Positions 53,000 to 62,067 of a stretch of DNA of 64,000 nt are shown here, one piece after another. The stretch comes from Synechococcus sp. CS-1325 (GTDB lineage Bacteria; Cyanobacteriota; Cyanobacteriia; PCC-6307; Cyanobiaceae), in the NCBI GenBank assembly GCA_025128135.1, contig JAHLYW010000046.1, positions 248,001 through 312,000 of the forward strand, in the 5' to 3' direction. Both the position numbers and the translations under genes were made by a program. Position 1 is the stretch's first letter. Every line of letters starts with the position of its first letter. The notes under the pieces were generated by a model that was given only the letters and a program-made list of their open reading frames with translations, ran no database searches and was not told the DNA's origin.

Positions 53000-55165
53000 T
53001 CAGCTCGCCAATCTGCTGAAGTCGGCCAGCACCAACGACTGGTTGCGCAGCACGCCGAGCAGATTCAGCCGATTGGTGCGCACGGCTGGATCGTCAGCCA
53101 TCACCATCACGCTGGTGTCCCCATCGAAAAAGGCCGCCAGGGCAGGGGCCCCACCGATCAGTTCTGTGGCCAGGGTCCGGTAGCGATCCTCGGCCTGGTC
53201 GGCGGTGATCGGCAGGAGGTCTTTGAGCACGCGCAACATGCCCTGTTCACTTGCAGAGCTGAACAGAGCCGGATTCACCACGGCCATGGGGTCGAGGATC
53301 GTGGTGTCGAGACTGCCTTTCTCGGCCAGCCGGCTGGCCCGTTGGACCACGGCCTGCAGGGGGGCCAGGGCTCCTGTGGACCGCAGTTCGGCGAGCAGTT
53401 CCACCCGCCGGCGGACATCGGCCACATCCGCCACCAATCGCCCCGCTGCCGCCCTGTCCCCTGCCACGGCCTGAACCAGGTCGGTATCGAAGCCCTGCTC
53501 CTCCAGCAGGTTGATCAGCCGCAGCCGCACCACGTCGGTCAGCTCCGTGGCCAGTGCAGCCGCATCCAGGCTGAGTTCCGGGAGCTGTTGCTGCCAATGG
53601 GCTGTCCCGACCTGCAGGACGGTGCTCAGGTCCAGGGCCCAGCCCCGCTCCAGAAGGATCTGCACAAGGCCGTTGCCCGCCCTTCGCAGGGCGTAGGGGT
53701 CGGATGAGCCGCTGGGGCGCTCCCCCTTGGCATAGACGCTCAGCAGCAACTCCAGACGCTCCGCGAGGGCAACGATGGCGCCGGCATCGGAGCTGGGCAG
53801 CTGATCAGCGGCTCCCCGGGGTAGATAGTGCTCCAGCACGGCCAGGGCAACAGGCCTGGCTTCCCCTTCGGCCAGCGCGTACTTGGCGCCCATCACCCCC
53901 TGGAGTTCAGGAAACTCGCCCACCATCTGGCTGACGAGATCGTTCTTGCAGAGGTGGGCGGCCCGGCGGGCGCTGAGGGCCGAGCTCTCCGGCAGATTCA
54001 GCTGATCCAGCAACAGGCCACTCAGCCACTCCAGGCGTTCGGCCCGATCCAGGAGGCTGCCCAGTCCCACCGCGAAGGTCACGCTGGCGAGTTGTTCTCG
54101 CCGCTGCTCACTGGTGACGGCCCGATCTGCTGCCAGGAAGAATTCCGCATCGGCCAGTCGGGCCCTGAGCACCCTTTCATTGCCGCGCCGGATGGTCTCG
54201 ATCGCTTCTGGCCTGCCGTTGCCGATGCAGAGAAAGCGGGGAAGCAGCGTTTCGGTGGCGTCGAGGGCCAGTGGATCATCAGGAGCTTTGGCGTGCAGCA
54301 GGGGGATGTAGCGCTGGTGGGTGCGCATCACCGTGCTGAGCACTTCTGGTGGCAAGGCCAGAAAGCGCTCCTCCACCCGCCCCTCGATCAGGGAGGGCGA
54401 CTCCACCAGGTCAACGAGTTCCTCGAAGAGTTCGGTCGGGAAATCTGGACGGGCCGAGCAAGTGGATGCGGCTGTCTCGACCGCCTCCCGGATCCAGCGG
54501 GCCCGATCCTCACGCTCTACCTGAACCCCCGCAGCGGCAAGGGTCTCGGCGTAGGCCGCCGCTGCCGGAATCGTCACGACGGCGCGGCTGAGCCGGTGGC
54601 CGCGGCTCAACCGCCCGCTCCGCACCACCGGATCGCAACCGGGCAGCTCGATCGGGATCGGCTGCTCATCGAGCAGGGCCACCAGCCAGCGGACCGGTCG
54701 GCTGAAGCGCTGCTCCCCCTCACCCCAGCGCATGAAGCGTCGTCCTTGCAGGCCGTTCACCCAGCCAGGGATCTCGCCAGCCAGCACCGCTGCGGTGGAC
54801 TGACCGGCCTGGCGGGTTCTGGCAAACACGAAGGGCCCCTTGGCCGTCTGGCGAATCTCCAGGTCGCCGATGGCGACGCCGCAGCGACGGGCGAAGCCGT
54901 GGGCGGAGGGGGTGGGAGCGCCATCAGCGAAGGCCGCTCCGGCCGGCGGGCCCTTGCGGTCCTCTTCCAGGTCCTGCTGGTGGGAGGGCAACGCCGCGAC
55001 GGTGATGGCGAGACGTCGTGGTGTGCCGGTGCTTCGCACCAGTCCATGGCCGAGCCGCTGGCTGCTCAGAGAGGCGCGCACCTGTCGCTCCAGCTGGGGC
55101 AGGGCCAGGCGAACGAAATCGGCCGGCAGTTCTTCAGTGCCGATCTCGAGCAGAAATGTGGCCAC
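53000..55165 (-). CDS. glyS: Glycine--tRNA ligase beta subunit
   Basis: A 721-aa protein with the N-terminal FLLEIGTEELPADFVRLALPQLE, EGRVEERFLALPPEVLSTVMRTHQRYIPL and RFLCIGNGRP. An HD-like region (RRAAHLCKNDLVSQMVGEFPELQGVMGAKYAL) and the C-terminal anticodon-binding FFDGDTSVMVMADDPAVRTNRLNLL follow. It forms the alpha2beta2 enzyme with GlyQ, which is not in the window. It is divergent from sir across 87 bp. Confidence 0.97.
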   Translation of the reverse strand: MATFLLEIGTEELPADFVRLALPQLERQVRASLSSQRLGHGLVRSTGTPRRLAITVAALPSHQQDLEEDRKGPPAGAAFADGAPTPSAHGFARRCGVAIGDLEIRQTAKGPFVFARTRQAGQSTAAVLAGEIPGWVNGLQGRRFMRWGEGEQRFSRPVRWLVALLDEQPIPIELPGCDPVVRSGRLSRGHRLSRAVVTIPAAAAYAETLAAAGVQVEREDRARWIREAVETAASTCSARPDFPTELFEELVDLVESPSLIEGRVEERFLALPPEVLSTVMRTHQRYIPLLHAKAPDDPLALDATETLLPRFLCIGNGRPEAIETIRRGNERVLRARLADAEFFLAADRAVTSEQRREQLASVTFAVGLGSLLDRAERLEWLSGLLLDQLNLPESSALSARRAAHLCKNDLVSQMVGEFPELQGVMGAKYALAEGEARPVALAVLEHYLPRGAADQLPSSDAGAIVALAERLELLLSVYAKGERPSGSSDPYALRRAGNGLVQILLERGWALDLSTVLQVGTAHWQQQLPELSLDAAALATELTDVVRLRLINLLEEQGFDTDLVQAVAGDRAAAGRLVADVADVRRRVELLAELRSTGALAPLQAVVQRASRLAEKGSLDTTILDPMAVVNPALFSSASEQGMLRVLKDLLPITADQAEDRYRTLATELIGGAPALAAFFDGDTSVMVMADDPAVRTNRLNLLGVLRNQSLVLADFSRLAS

Positions 55166-55252
55166 GGACGCCTCTCGGACGCCATCGACTGTATTGAACG
55201 CCTTTGGGTCGCAGCCGCTTCGCTACCTTCGAGAGATGCTGGCGAAGCCTTT

Positions 55253-56986
55253 GTGACCTCTTCCCCGCCTTTGAGCAAGTTCGAGCAACTCAAGGCGCGC
55301 AGCGACCATCTCAGGGAGCCCCTTGCCACCGAACTGGAGAACGAGAAGCCGTTCTTCACCGATGGTGCTGTTCAGATCCTCAAGTTCCACGGCAGCTACC
55401 AGCAGGACAATCGCGACCATCGCCAGAAAGGCCACGAGAAGGACTGGCAGATGATGCTGCGGCTGCGCAGCCCGGCGGGTCTGATTCCCGTGCCGCTCTA
55501 CCTGGCCATGGATGACCTGGCCGACCGGCTCGGCAACGGCAGCCTGCGGGTCACCACCCGCCAGGCCTTCCAGATGCATGGCATCGCCAAGGCCGATCTG
55601 CGGGAAGTGATCGGCACGATCGTGCGGGCGATGGGCTCCACCCTGGCCGCCTGTGGTGACATCAACCGCAATGTGATGGCACCGGCGGCCCCCTTCGAGA
55701 AGGGCGGTTACCCGGCGGCCCGTCGCCTCGCTGACGCGATCGCCGATCTGCTCTCACCCCAGGCGGCTGAAGGGTCGTATCTCGATCTCTGGGTGGATGG
55801 CGACCACCGTTACCGGTTTCAGCCCGAGGCGGCGGTGAAGCGGGCCCGCGAACGGCAGCGGCAGGGAGCCCTGTTCAGTGGCGACGCCACCGAGCCCCTC
55901 TACGGCGGCACCTATCTGCCCCGCAAATTCAAGGTGGCGGTCACGGTGCCCGGTGACAACTCCGTTGACCTGCTCACCCAGGACATCGGTCTGGTGGTGT
56001 TCTGCGATCCAGCCGGGCGGCTGCGGGGCTGCAACGTCTACGTCGGTGGCGGCATGGGACGAACCCACAACAAAGAGGACACCTTCGCCCGCACCGCCGA
56101 TCCGCTCGGCCATGTGGCTGCGGAGCACATTCTCGATCTCGTTCAGGCCATTGCCGCCCTGCAGCGCGACCATGGCGACCGGGAACTGCGGCGTCATGCC
56201 CGCATGAAGTATCTGATCCACGATCGCGGCATCGCCTGGTTCAAGCAGGAACTGATCCGTTACTTTCCCCACCCGATCAAGGCCCTGCGGCCGGAGCCGA
56301 AGACCAAACTTCACGACTATCTCGGCTGGCACCGCCAGAGCAGCGGCCTCTGGTTCGTCGGGCTTCCCCTGCTCTGCGGTCGGCTGGAGGGAGCTGTCAA
56401 GCAAGGGCTGCGGCAGCTTGTCGAGACCTATCAGCTCGATGTGCGCCTCACTCCGAACCAGGATCTGCTGCTCTGCAACATCGGCACCAGCCAGCGCACG
56501 ACGGTGCGCAACGCTCTGGCTGCTCTGGGTTTCGTCGCACCTGAGGCTCCCGCACGGCTGGCCCGTCACGCCCTGGCCTGTCCAGCCCTGCCCACCTGCG
56601 GGCTGGCCATCACCGAAGCGGAGCGGATTCTGCCCTCGGTGCTCGATCGTCTCGATGGCCTGCTCCGCCGGCTGGACATCGACCAACCCGTGCTCGTGCG
56701 CATGACCGGTTGCCCCAATGGCTGTGCCCGCCCCTACATGGCGGAGATCGGGCTGGTCGGCAGTGGGGTGGATCAGTACCAGCTCTGGCTGGGAGGGACT
56801 CCCAACCTCAGCCGGCTGGCCACCCCTTACCTCGAGAAGATGCCCCTCGAACATCTGGAGACCACCCTTGAACCCTTGCTGCGGGACTGGAAATCGAATC
56901 CAGGCGGCGGCAGAGCGGCCAGCTTCGGAGATTTCGTCGGCCAGCTCGGCCCCGAGCGGGTGCGGGCCCTGCTGCCAGCTTGCTGA
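55253..56986 (+). CDS. sir: Ferredoxin-dependent sulfite reductase
   Basis: A 577-aa siroheme/4Fe-4S enzyme. The shared ligands are C443-x5-C449 (ACPALPTCGLA) and C487-x3-C491 (TGCPNGCARPY). The N-terminal part is typical of plant and cyanobacterial Sir: KFHGSYQQDNRDHRQKG, GSLRVTTRQAFQMHG and ACGDINRNVMAPAAP. It reduces sulfite to sulfide with ferredoxin. The GTG at 55253 is chosen as the nearest start before PPLSKFEQLKARSDHLREPL; there is no better upstream signal. Nitrite reductase is a less likely reading because the KFHGSYQQDNRD segment is Sir-specific. Confidence 0.95.
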   Translation: MTSSPPLSKFEQLKARSDHLREPLATELENEKPFFTDGAVQILKFHGSYQQDNRDHRQKGHEKDWQMMLRLRSPAGLIPVPLYLAMDDLADRLGNGSLRVTTRQAFQMHGIAKADLREVIGTIVRAMGSTLAACGDINRNVMAPAAPFEKGGYPAARRLADAIADLLSPQAAEGSYLDLWVDGDHRYRFQPEAAVKRARERQRQGALFSGDATEPLYGGTYLPRKFKVAVTVPGDNSVDLLTQDIGLVVFCDPAGRLRGCNVYVGGGMGRTHNKEDTFARTADPLGHVAAEHILDLVQAIAALQRDHGDRELRRHARMKYLIHDRGIAWFKQELIRYFPHPIKALRPEPKTKLHDYLGWHRQSSGLWFVGLPLLCGRLEGAVKQGLRQLVETYQLDVRLTPNQDLLLCNIGTSQRTTVRNALAALGFVAPEAPARLARHALACPALPTCGLAITEAERILPSVLDRLDGLLRRLDIDQPVLVRMTGCPNGCARPYMAEIGLVGSGVDQYQLWLGGTPNLSRLATPYLEKMPLEHLETTLEPLLRDWKSNPGGGRAASFGDFVGQLGPERVRALLPAC

Positions 56987-57465
56987 TGCAACGCGTTAGC
57001 CGGCCAGGGATCAGGCCGCTCCATGGCGGGTCTGTTCACAGCGGGCTCATCCACAGGTTGGTTCGGCTTGGATTGATTGCGCTGCTGGTCGAGGTGCTGG
57101 TTGCCCTTTTCCCGGCCGGCCGCCTGATCGGCTCGACGGCCTTGCTGCCGGGCGCCCTGGCCCAGGGCCGCACGATGCCCACACCACCAGCCGCCCCCGC
57201 ACGGGTCTACCGCCCCGATTTCGCCACCTGCCAACCGGATCACCTCACTGCCGCCTTTCGCCGCCAGCTCGACCAGTTCGTGGGACAGTCTCCCCAGGTG
57301 ATGGCCCGGCTTCGCACGTTGCAGCTGGAGCTTGGTGAGGCCACTCTGCGCAGCTGCGCCGACCAGAACCTGATCAGCCGGGAGGTGGCGGAGCAGATCT
57401 GGCGGGATCTGCAGACGATGCCTCTGCCTCAGGCGCCGCCGGGCACAGGCAGCCAGCGCCCGTAG
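56986..57465 (+). CDS. Probable secreted small protein, unknown function
   Basis: A 159-aa protein with an N-terminal hydrophobic segment (GLIALLVEVLVALFPAGRLIG) and then STALLPGALAQG, consistent with a signal peptide or anchor ending near residue 60. The mature part has two Cys (ATCQPDHL and RSCADQNL) flanking amphipathic helices, perhaps one disulfide. The ATG is in TGATG with the sir stop, so it is co-translated with sir. It overlaps the convergent VanX-type gene by 37 nt. The family is not recognised. Confidence 0.6.
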   Translation: MQRVSRPGIRPLHGGSVHSGLIHRLVRLGLIALLVEVLVALFPAGRLIGSTALLPGALAQGRTMPTPPAAPARVYRPDFATCQPDHLTAAFRRQLDQFVGQSPQVMARLRTLQLELGEATLRSCADQNLISREVAEQIWRDLQTMPLPQAPPGTGSQRP

Positions 57466-58145
57466 ACCGCCGAGGCCTGAGCGGATTGCCAGGCCCAGAG
57501 CTGGTCGCCATGGCTGAAATGCCACCACTCATTGGGGTGCTGGCAGAAACCCGCCGCCGTCATCGCGCTCCGGAGCCTCAGCCTGCGGTGGTGCCAACGG
57601 GCCGGATGACCGTCGCTTTCCAGATCGAAGTCCGCGTAGTGGTCGGGTTCGGACACCGGATCAATCGCATCGATCTCTCCGCCCATGGCCAGCGGCTCGC
57701 CACTGGCCTCTGCCAGGGTCAGATCCACGGCAGCACCGGTGCTGTGGGGCGGGGGCATGGACGGATCCTGGCTGGGCGGCGCCCAGAAACGCCCCACCTC
57801 CAGCCGGATCGCCTCGCGCTCCGGGCTGGCCACGGCGGCATCCACCCCCCTGGCGGCGTAGGTGCTGAGCAGGGCGTGCTCGACCATGAAGGCCTGCACG
57901 GCCACCGGCCGCCAGGCATCGAAGATCGCCAGTCGCCAGGTCGGTTCGTGGCGTTGCAGCTCGGCCTCGGCGATCAGCAGACGTTCGACCACAGCCCTGC
58001 GCAGCTGGAAGGGGGAACCACTGGCTCCATAGGGGGCGCCGAGTTCCATGTAGGGATGGGGCAGGAGGCGATGCAGGGCCAGCGGCAGCTCGATCAGGGG
58101 ATCGTCGTTGTCGTGGATCGGGATGACGTTCCAGGGACGTGACAC
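57429..58145 (-). CDS. VanX-like D-alanyl-D-alanine dipeptidase (M15D)
   Basis: A 238-aa enzyme. Zinc ligands are His134 and Asp141 (HSTGAAVDLTL) and His209; the catalytic base is Glu206 (NEWWHFSHGDQLWAW), and Arg79 in FDAWRP is the transition-state Arg of the family. It hydrolyses D-Ala-D-Ala. No signal peptide is seen, so it should act in the cytosol. No vanH or vanA is nearby; a role in dipeptide recycling is more likely than antibiotic resistance. The start is GTG, 34 bp from the recG stop. Confidence 0.9.
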   Translation of the reverse strand: MSRPWNVIPIHDNDDPLIELPLALHRLLPHPYMELGAPYGASGSPFQLRRAVVERLLIAEAELQRHEPTWRLAIFDAWRPVAVQAFMVEHALLSTYAARGVDAAVASPEREAIRLEVGRFWAPPSQDPSMPPPHSTGAAVDLTLAEASGEPLAMGGEIDAIDPVSEPDHYADFDLESDGHPARWHHRRLRLRSAMTAAGFCQHPNEWWHFSHGDQLWAWQSAQASAVYGRWLPVPGGA

Positions 58146-58179
58146 AGCGACATGGGGCGGACCGACGGAGCGGCGGTGC

Positions 58180-60615
58180 TCAATTCAAGCGGGCCGCTTC
58201 AGCCTGGCGCTGTTCGCTCAGGGCGCGCTCAAGGCCAGGGTGTCGCTGCAGGTCGGGATCCTCTTCCAGAATGGCGCTGGCCTCCTGACGGGCCAGATCC
58301 AGCACGTCGCCGTCGTCGGTGAGGCTGGCCAGGGCCAGGTCCGGCAGACCCGACTGACGGGTGCCGAGCACCTGCCCCGGCCCCCGCAGACGCAGGTCCA
58401 TCTCGGCGATCTCGAAGCCATCGCTGGAGCGCACCAGCAATTCCAGCCGCTGCCTCGCCTGGGGGGCGCGACTGTCATTGATCAGCAGACAGTGGGAGGC
58501 GGCGGCACCCCGACCCACCCGCCCGCGCAGCTGGTGGAGCTGGGCCAGCCCGAATCGATCGGCGTGCTCGATCACCATCACGCTGGCCTCGGGGACGTCC
58601 ACGCCCACTTCCACCACGGTGGTGGCGACCAGCACATCGGTCTGCCCGGCCGCGAAGGCGGAGATCGCCGCCTGCTTCTGGCGGCTGTCGAGGCGGCCAT
58701 GGAGCAGACCGACCCGCAGGTCGGCGAACACCTCGCTGCTCAGCTGCTCATGGACCTCGACCGCCGAGCGGAGATCCAGCGTCTCCGATTCCTCCACCAG
58801 GGGAAGCACCACATAGGCCCGCTGCCCCTGGGCCACCTGGTCACGGATCAGTTCGTAGGCCTCCTGGCGCTCACTGCCCCGCAGCAGCCGCGTGCGGATC
58901 GGGGTACGACCGGGGGGAAGTTCATCGATCTGGCTCACCTCCAGATCGCCGTGCACCGACAGGGCGAGGGTGCGGGGAATCGGCGTGGCGGTCATGGTGA
59001 GCAGATGCGGCTGGAGGCCCTTGCCGAGCAGGCGGTTGCGCTGTCGCACCCCGAAGCGGTGCTGTTCATCCACCACCACCAGCCCGAGCCGGGCGAAATG
59101 CACGGGATCCTCGATCAGAGCGTGGGTCCCGACCAGCAGTTGCGACTGGCCGTTGGCCAGATCCTGCAGCAGTTCCCGGCGCCTGAGACGCGATGTGGAG
59201 CCGGTCAGCAGGTCGGCGCGGATCTGCAGCTGGGGCAACCATTCCCCCAGCTTGCGGGCGTGCTGCTGGGCCAGCACTTCGGTGGGTGCCATCAGGGCCC
59301 CCTGACAGCCGGCCTCGATCGCGGTGAGCAGGGCGGCGATCGCCACCACGGTTTTGCCGCTGCCGACATCCCCCTGCACCAGGCGGGCCATCGGCCGCTC
59401 CCGGGCGAGGTCGGCGCGGATCTCGCCCAGCACCCGTTGCTGGGCCGATGTGAGCGGAAAGGGCAGCAGCTCCAGAAAGGCAGCCACGAGGCTGGATTGC
59501 CCCGGCGGCAGCAGCAGGGGCGGCGAGGGGCGGCTGCGCAGCTGCTGACGGCGGCGCAGCAGGCTCAGCTGCAGCAGCAGAAACTCATCGAAGACCAGGC
59601 GGTGCCGGCTGGCCTTGAGCTCAGCCTGATCCGCCGGGGCATGGATGCCCTTCAGGGCCGCGGCACGATCGAGCAGGTTCAGCCGCCGCCGCAGGGTGGC
59701 CGGCAGCGGATCCCCCCAGGGGGCGGCGGCCGGCAGCACCGCCTGGATCGCCTGACGCAGCCGCTCGGCACTCAACCCTTCGGTGAGCCCGTAAACCGGC
59801 AGCAGACGGCCGATCTGCTCAGAGCGCACGGGCGCGCCCGGACCATCGAGCACCTCGATCAGGGGGTCCTGCAGGGTGGGTCCCCAGGGCGTCTGCTTGA
59901 CCAGGCCACTGGCGGCCAGGGTGCTGCCCGCGGGGTACTGGCGTTCCTGGGCCCGTAACCAGCCTGTTGATGCGAATCGCTTGCCGTTGAAGAACTTGCT
60001 GAGGCGCAACCGACCGGTGATGTCCTGCACCTGCAGCTCCAGGATCGACAGGTTGGGGTTGCGCGGGCTGGTGAAGGCATGGTTGCGCCGCACCGTGGCC
60101 ACGACCGTGGCGGTTTCGCCCGGCACCAGGGCGTTGATCCGGACCAGGTGGGCGTAGTCGAGATAGTCGCGGGGGTAATGGCGCAGCAGGTCGGCGGCGA
60201 GCAGCAGCCCAAGGCCCGCCAGCTTGGTGGCCAGCTTCGGCCCGATGCCGGGCACCTCCGACAGCGGGGTGTTCGGCCCGATCGGGGTCGGCCTCGATGG
60301 GTTCGCCCCCCCCTGCCGCGGCAGGGGAGCCAGGCGCAGCCTCGGTGGGGCAAAGGGGGAGGCGGGCTCCAGGCTTTGCCGCAGCCGATGCAGCGCCTCC
60401 CGGCAGCGTCGGACCAGGTTCTGGCGACCGGCCAGGCTCAGCTGGGCGTAGCGATCGAACTCAAGGTCGAGGGGCGCCAGCCCCGCCGAGGGTTCGCGGC
60501 AATGGCGGGCGAGGAAGACGCTGAACCGTTCCTGCCTGCCCTCCAGGTCCGGAAAGCCCCGATCCGCTTCGATCTGCAGGGCCTTCTGCAGGGTCGCGAT
60601 CCACTCCGCTCCCAC
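58180..60615 (-). CDS. recG: ATP-dependent DNA helicase RecG
   Basis: An ~811-aa superfamily 2 helicase. The wedge/OB domain has LSEVPGIGPKLATKLAGLGL and PGETATVVATVRRNHAFTSP. Walker A is QGDVGSGKTVVAIAALL, the DEAD-like box is VVVDEQHRFGVRQRNRL, then MTATPIPRTLALSVHGDLEVS, ATTVVEVGVDVPEASVMVIEHADRFGLAQLHQLRGRVGRG. It remodels stalled forks. The start is uncertain: GTG 60615 lies 15 nt after the upstream stop and precedes the homologous region; an overlapping start up to 60711 would add 32 residues. Confidence 0.93.
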   Translation of the reverse strand: MGAEWIATLQKALQIEADRGFPDLEGRQERFSVFLARHCREPSAGLAPLDLEFDRYAQLSLAGRQNLVRRCREALHRLRQSLEPASPFAPPRLRLAPLPRQGGANPSRPTPIGPNTPLSEVPGIGPKLATKLAGLGLLLAADLLRHYPRDYLDYAHLVRINALVPGETATVVATVRRNHAFTSPRNPNLSILELQVQDITGRLRLSKFFNGKRFASTGWLRAQERQYPAGSTLAASGLVKQTPWGPTLQDPLIEVLDGPGAPVRSEQIGRLLPVYGLTEGLSAERLRQAIQAVLPAAAPWGDPLPATLRRRLNLLDRAAALKGIHAPADQAELKASRHRLVFDEFLLLQLSLLRRRQQLRSRPSPPLLLPPGQSSLVAAFLELLPFPLTSAQQRVLGEIRADLARERPMARLVQGDVGSGKTVVAIAALLTAIEAGCQGALMAPTEVLAQQHARKLGEWLPQLQIRADLLTGSTSRLRRRELLQDLANGQSQLLVGTHALIEDPVHFARLGLVVVDEQHRFGVRQRNRLLGKGLQPHLLTMTATPIPRTLALSVHGDLEVSQIDELPPGRTPIRTRLLRGSERQEAYELIRDQVAQGQRAYVVLPLVEESETLDLRSAVEVHEQLSSEVFADLRVGLLHGRLDSRQKQAAISAFAAGQTDVLVATTVVEVGVDVPEASVMVIEHADRFGLAQLHQLRGRVGRGAAASHCLLINDSRAPQARQRLELLVRSSDGFEIAEMDLRLRGPGQVLGTRQSGLPDLALASLTDDGDVLDLARQEASAILEEDPDLQRHPGLERALSEQRQAEAARLN

Positions 60616-60629
60616 CTGGGGGGGGCGGC

Positions 60630-62033
60630 TCAGGGGGGAGCCGGCAGGTTGGTCTGGCTGTCCTGCAACCACTGCTGTTCCGCTTCGAGGGCCTGGGTGC
60701 GCCGCTGCCAATGGCGGTATTGCCGAGCCATTTTGCGCACATCCTGCCGCCGCTGCTCCAGTCGGCGCCGGCAGGTGCGCAGGCGCGCTTGATCGAACTC
60801 CAGATCACTGCTGCGCAGCAGCAGGCCGATCGCCTCAAGCTGTCCGGCCATCGCCTCAGGAGCGAAGGGCAGGGATAGGCGCAACAGATTGGCAGGAGCA
60901 GGCATCGCTTCGATCTGGCCGTCGAGCACGGCATCGAGCAGGTTGATCGGCAGCAGGCTGCGGGTCAGGCCGAGCCGCAGCAGATCGAGATTGATGGCGT
61001 GGGACAGGTTGCGTAACCGTCGCTGCAAGGCACGATCCAGCACCTCCCACCAGCGCAGCAGCGCGATCGGCTGGTCGGGCAGCACAACCGGTGAGGCCCC
61101 GTCTTCAGGGTCGGCTGGAAGCTCCTGCTCCTCGTCTTCCTCCCTGGTGGCATCGCGACCGAACTGCTCGGAGGCCATGGCGAAGAGTTGCTGCAGGCCC
61201 TGGTTGGAGCGAAGCGCGTCGAGCCGCCCGGCTCCGAGATCGCCGGGAGCGTCTTCCTCCTCATCCATTTGCATATCCTCCGTCTCCTCCATCTCCTCCA
61301 TTTCCTCCTCATCCCCAGCTTCCCCAGCTTCCCCACTTTCCCCAGCTTCCGTGGCTGTTTCGTCGTCTTGATCGCCAGCTTCCTCAGCGCAATCGCCAGT
61401 GTCCGCTTCGGCTCCCCCGGCCTCCGGTGAGGCCTCGGCCCGGTGATCAGCGGCTGCAGCGAGATCGTCTGGATCGGCCTCGATGCCAGTGGGAGGGGGC
61501 TTCCCCGCCGGCGAGAGGCCAAGGGCGGCCAGGCCGGCCAGCCCTGGCAGGCCGGCGGAAAAGAGGTCGGCGGAGAGCGGCAGATCGAGGCCGAGCCGCA
61601 CCGAACCCGGCGGAAGCGGGCCCTGGCTGGCTGGATCGTCGCCGGAGGAGTCTTGTTCTGGCTGGTCGGTCAGGGCGGCGATCAGTCGTTGCTGCTCGCG
61701 TCGATGCAGCCGTTTCTGCTCCGACTGAACCTGCCGCCCGAGCACGATCAGCTGCTCCAGGGTGAGCAGGGAGCCGCAGCGTTCCACCAACTCCCTCAGC
61801 CGCCGTTGCAGTTCCTGGCGTCGACCCTCTTCGAGGGAGCCGTAGCGCTCCGGGACCAGCTGGGTGGCCACATGGAAGGCCGCCTGCTGAACGGCCATCG
61901 GCAACCCCTCCCGCAACACCTGGAAGTAGAGGGTCAGCTCGTGAACCAGCGCGGCATTGGATTGCTCAAGCCGCTGCTGCATCCGCTGCAACTGTTCCCT
62001 CGCTTCGCTCAGTGCCGTGGCTCTGCGGTCCAA
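60630..62033 (-). CDS. Coiled-coil protein with a long acidic centre, unknown function
   Basis: About 467 aa in three parts. The N-terminal helical region carries heptads (LSEAREQLQRMQQRLEQS, LQRRLRELVERCGSLLTLEQL). The middle is very acidic and repetitive (ESGEAGEAGDEEEMEEMEE, MQMDEEEDAPGD). The C-terminal helical region has LLRWWEVLDRALQRRLRNLSHAINLDLL and RRRLEQRRQDVRKMARQYRHWQRR. There is no membrane helix. It is placed between tsf and recG on the same strand. TTG 62033 is the first start after the tsf stop; ATG 61982 is the alternative. The size and domain pattern suggest a scaffold or nucleic-acid-associated protein, which is inference only. Confidence 0.65.
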   Translation of the reverse strand: MDRRATALSEAREQLQRMQQRLEQSNAALVHELTLYFQVLREGLPMAVQQAAFHVATQLVPERYGSLEEGRRQELQRRLRELVERCGSLLTLEQLIVLGRQVQSEQKRLHRREQQRLIAALTDQPEQDSSGDDPASQGPLPPGSVRLGLDLPLSADLFSAGLPGLAGLAALGLSPAGKPPPTGIEADPDDLAAAADHRAEASPEAGGAEADTGDCAEEAGDQDDETATEAGESGEAGEAGDEEEMEEMEETEDMQMDEEEDAPGDLGAGRLDALRSNQGLQQLFAMASEQFGRDATREEDEEQELPADPEDGASPVVLPDQPIALLRWWEVLDRALQRRLRNLSHAINLDLLRLGLTRSLLPINLLDAVLDGQIEAMPAPANLLRLSLPFAPEAMAGQLEAIGLLLRSSDLEFDQARLRTCRRRLEQRRQDVRKMARQYRHWQRRTQALEAEQQWLQDSQTNLPAPP

Positions 62034-62067
62034 GGCCTTGCCGTTGTTGAAAGGGTGCGGGCGGTGG

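Noticed and set aside
53828..55252. Plus-strand open frame running through glyS into sir, suggesting a longer sulfite reductase
   Set aside because: The part before 55253 is antisense to the catalytic part of glyS and has no domain; the Sir family N-terminus matches the GTG at 55253.
61240..61440. Purine/pyrimidine-biased repeats considered as an intergenic regulatory tract
   Set aside because: They lie inside an open frame with helical regions at both ends and encode its acidic centre.
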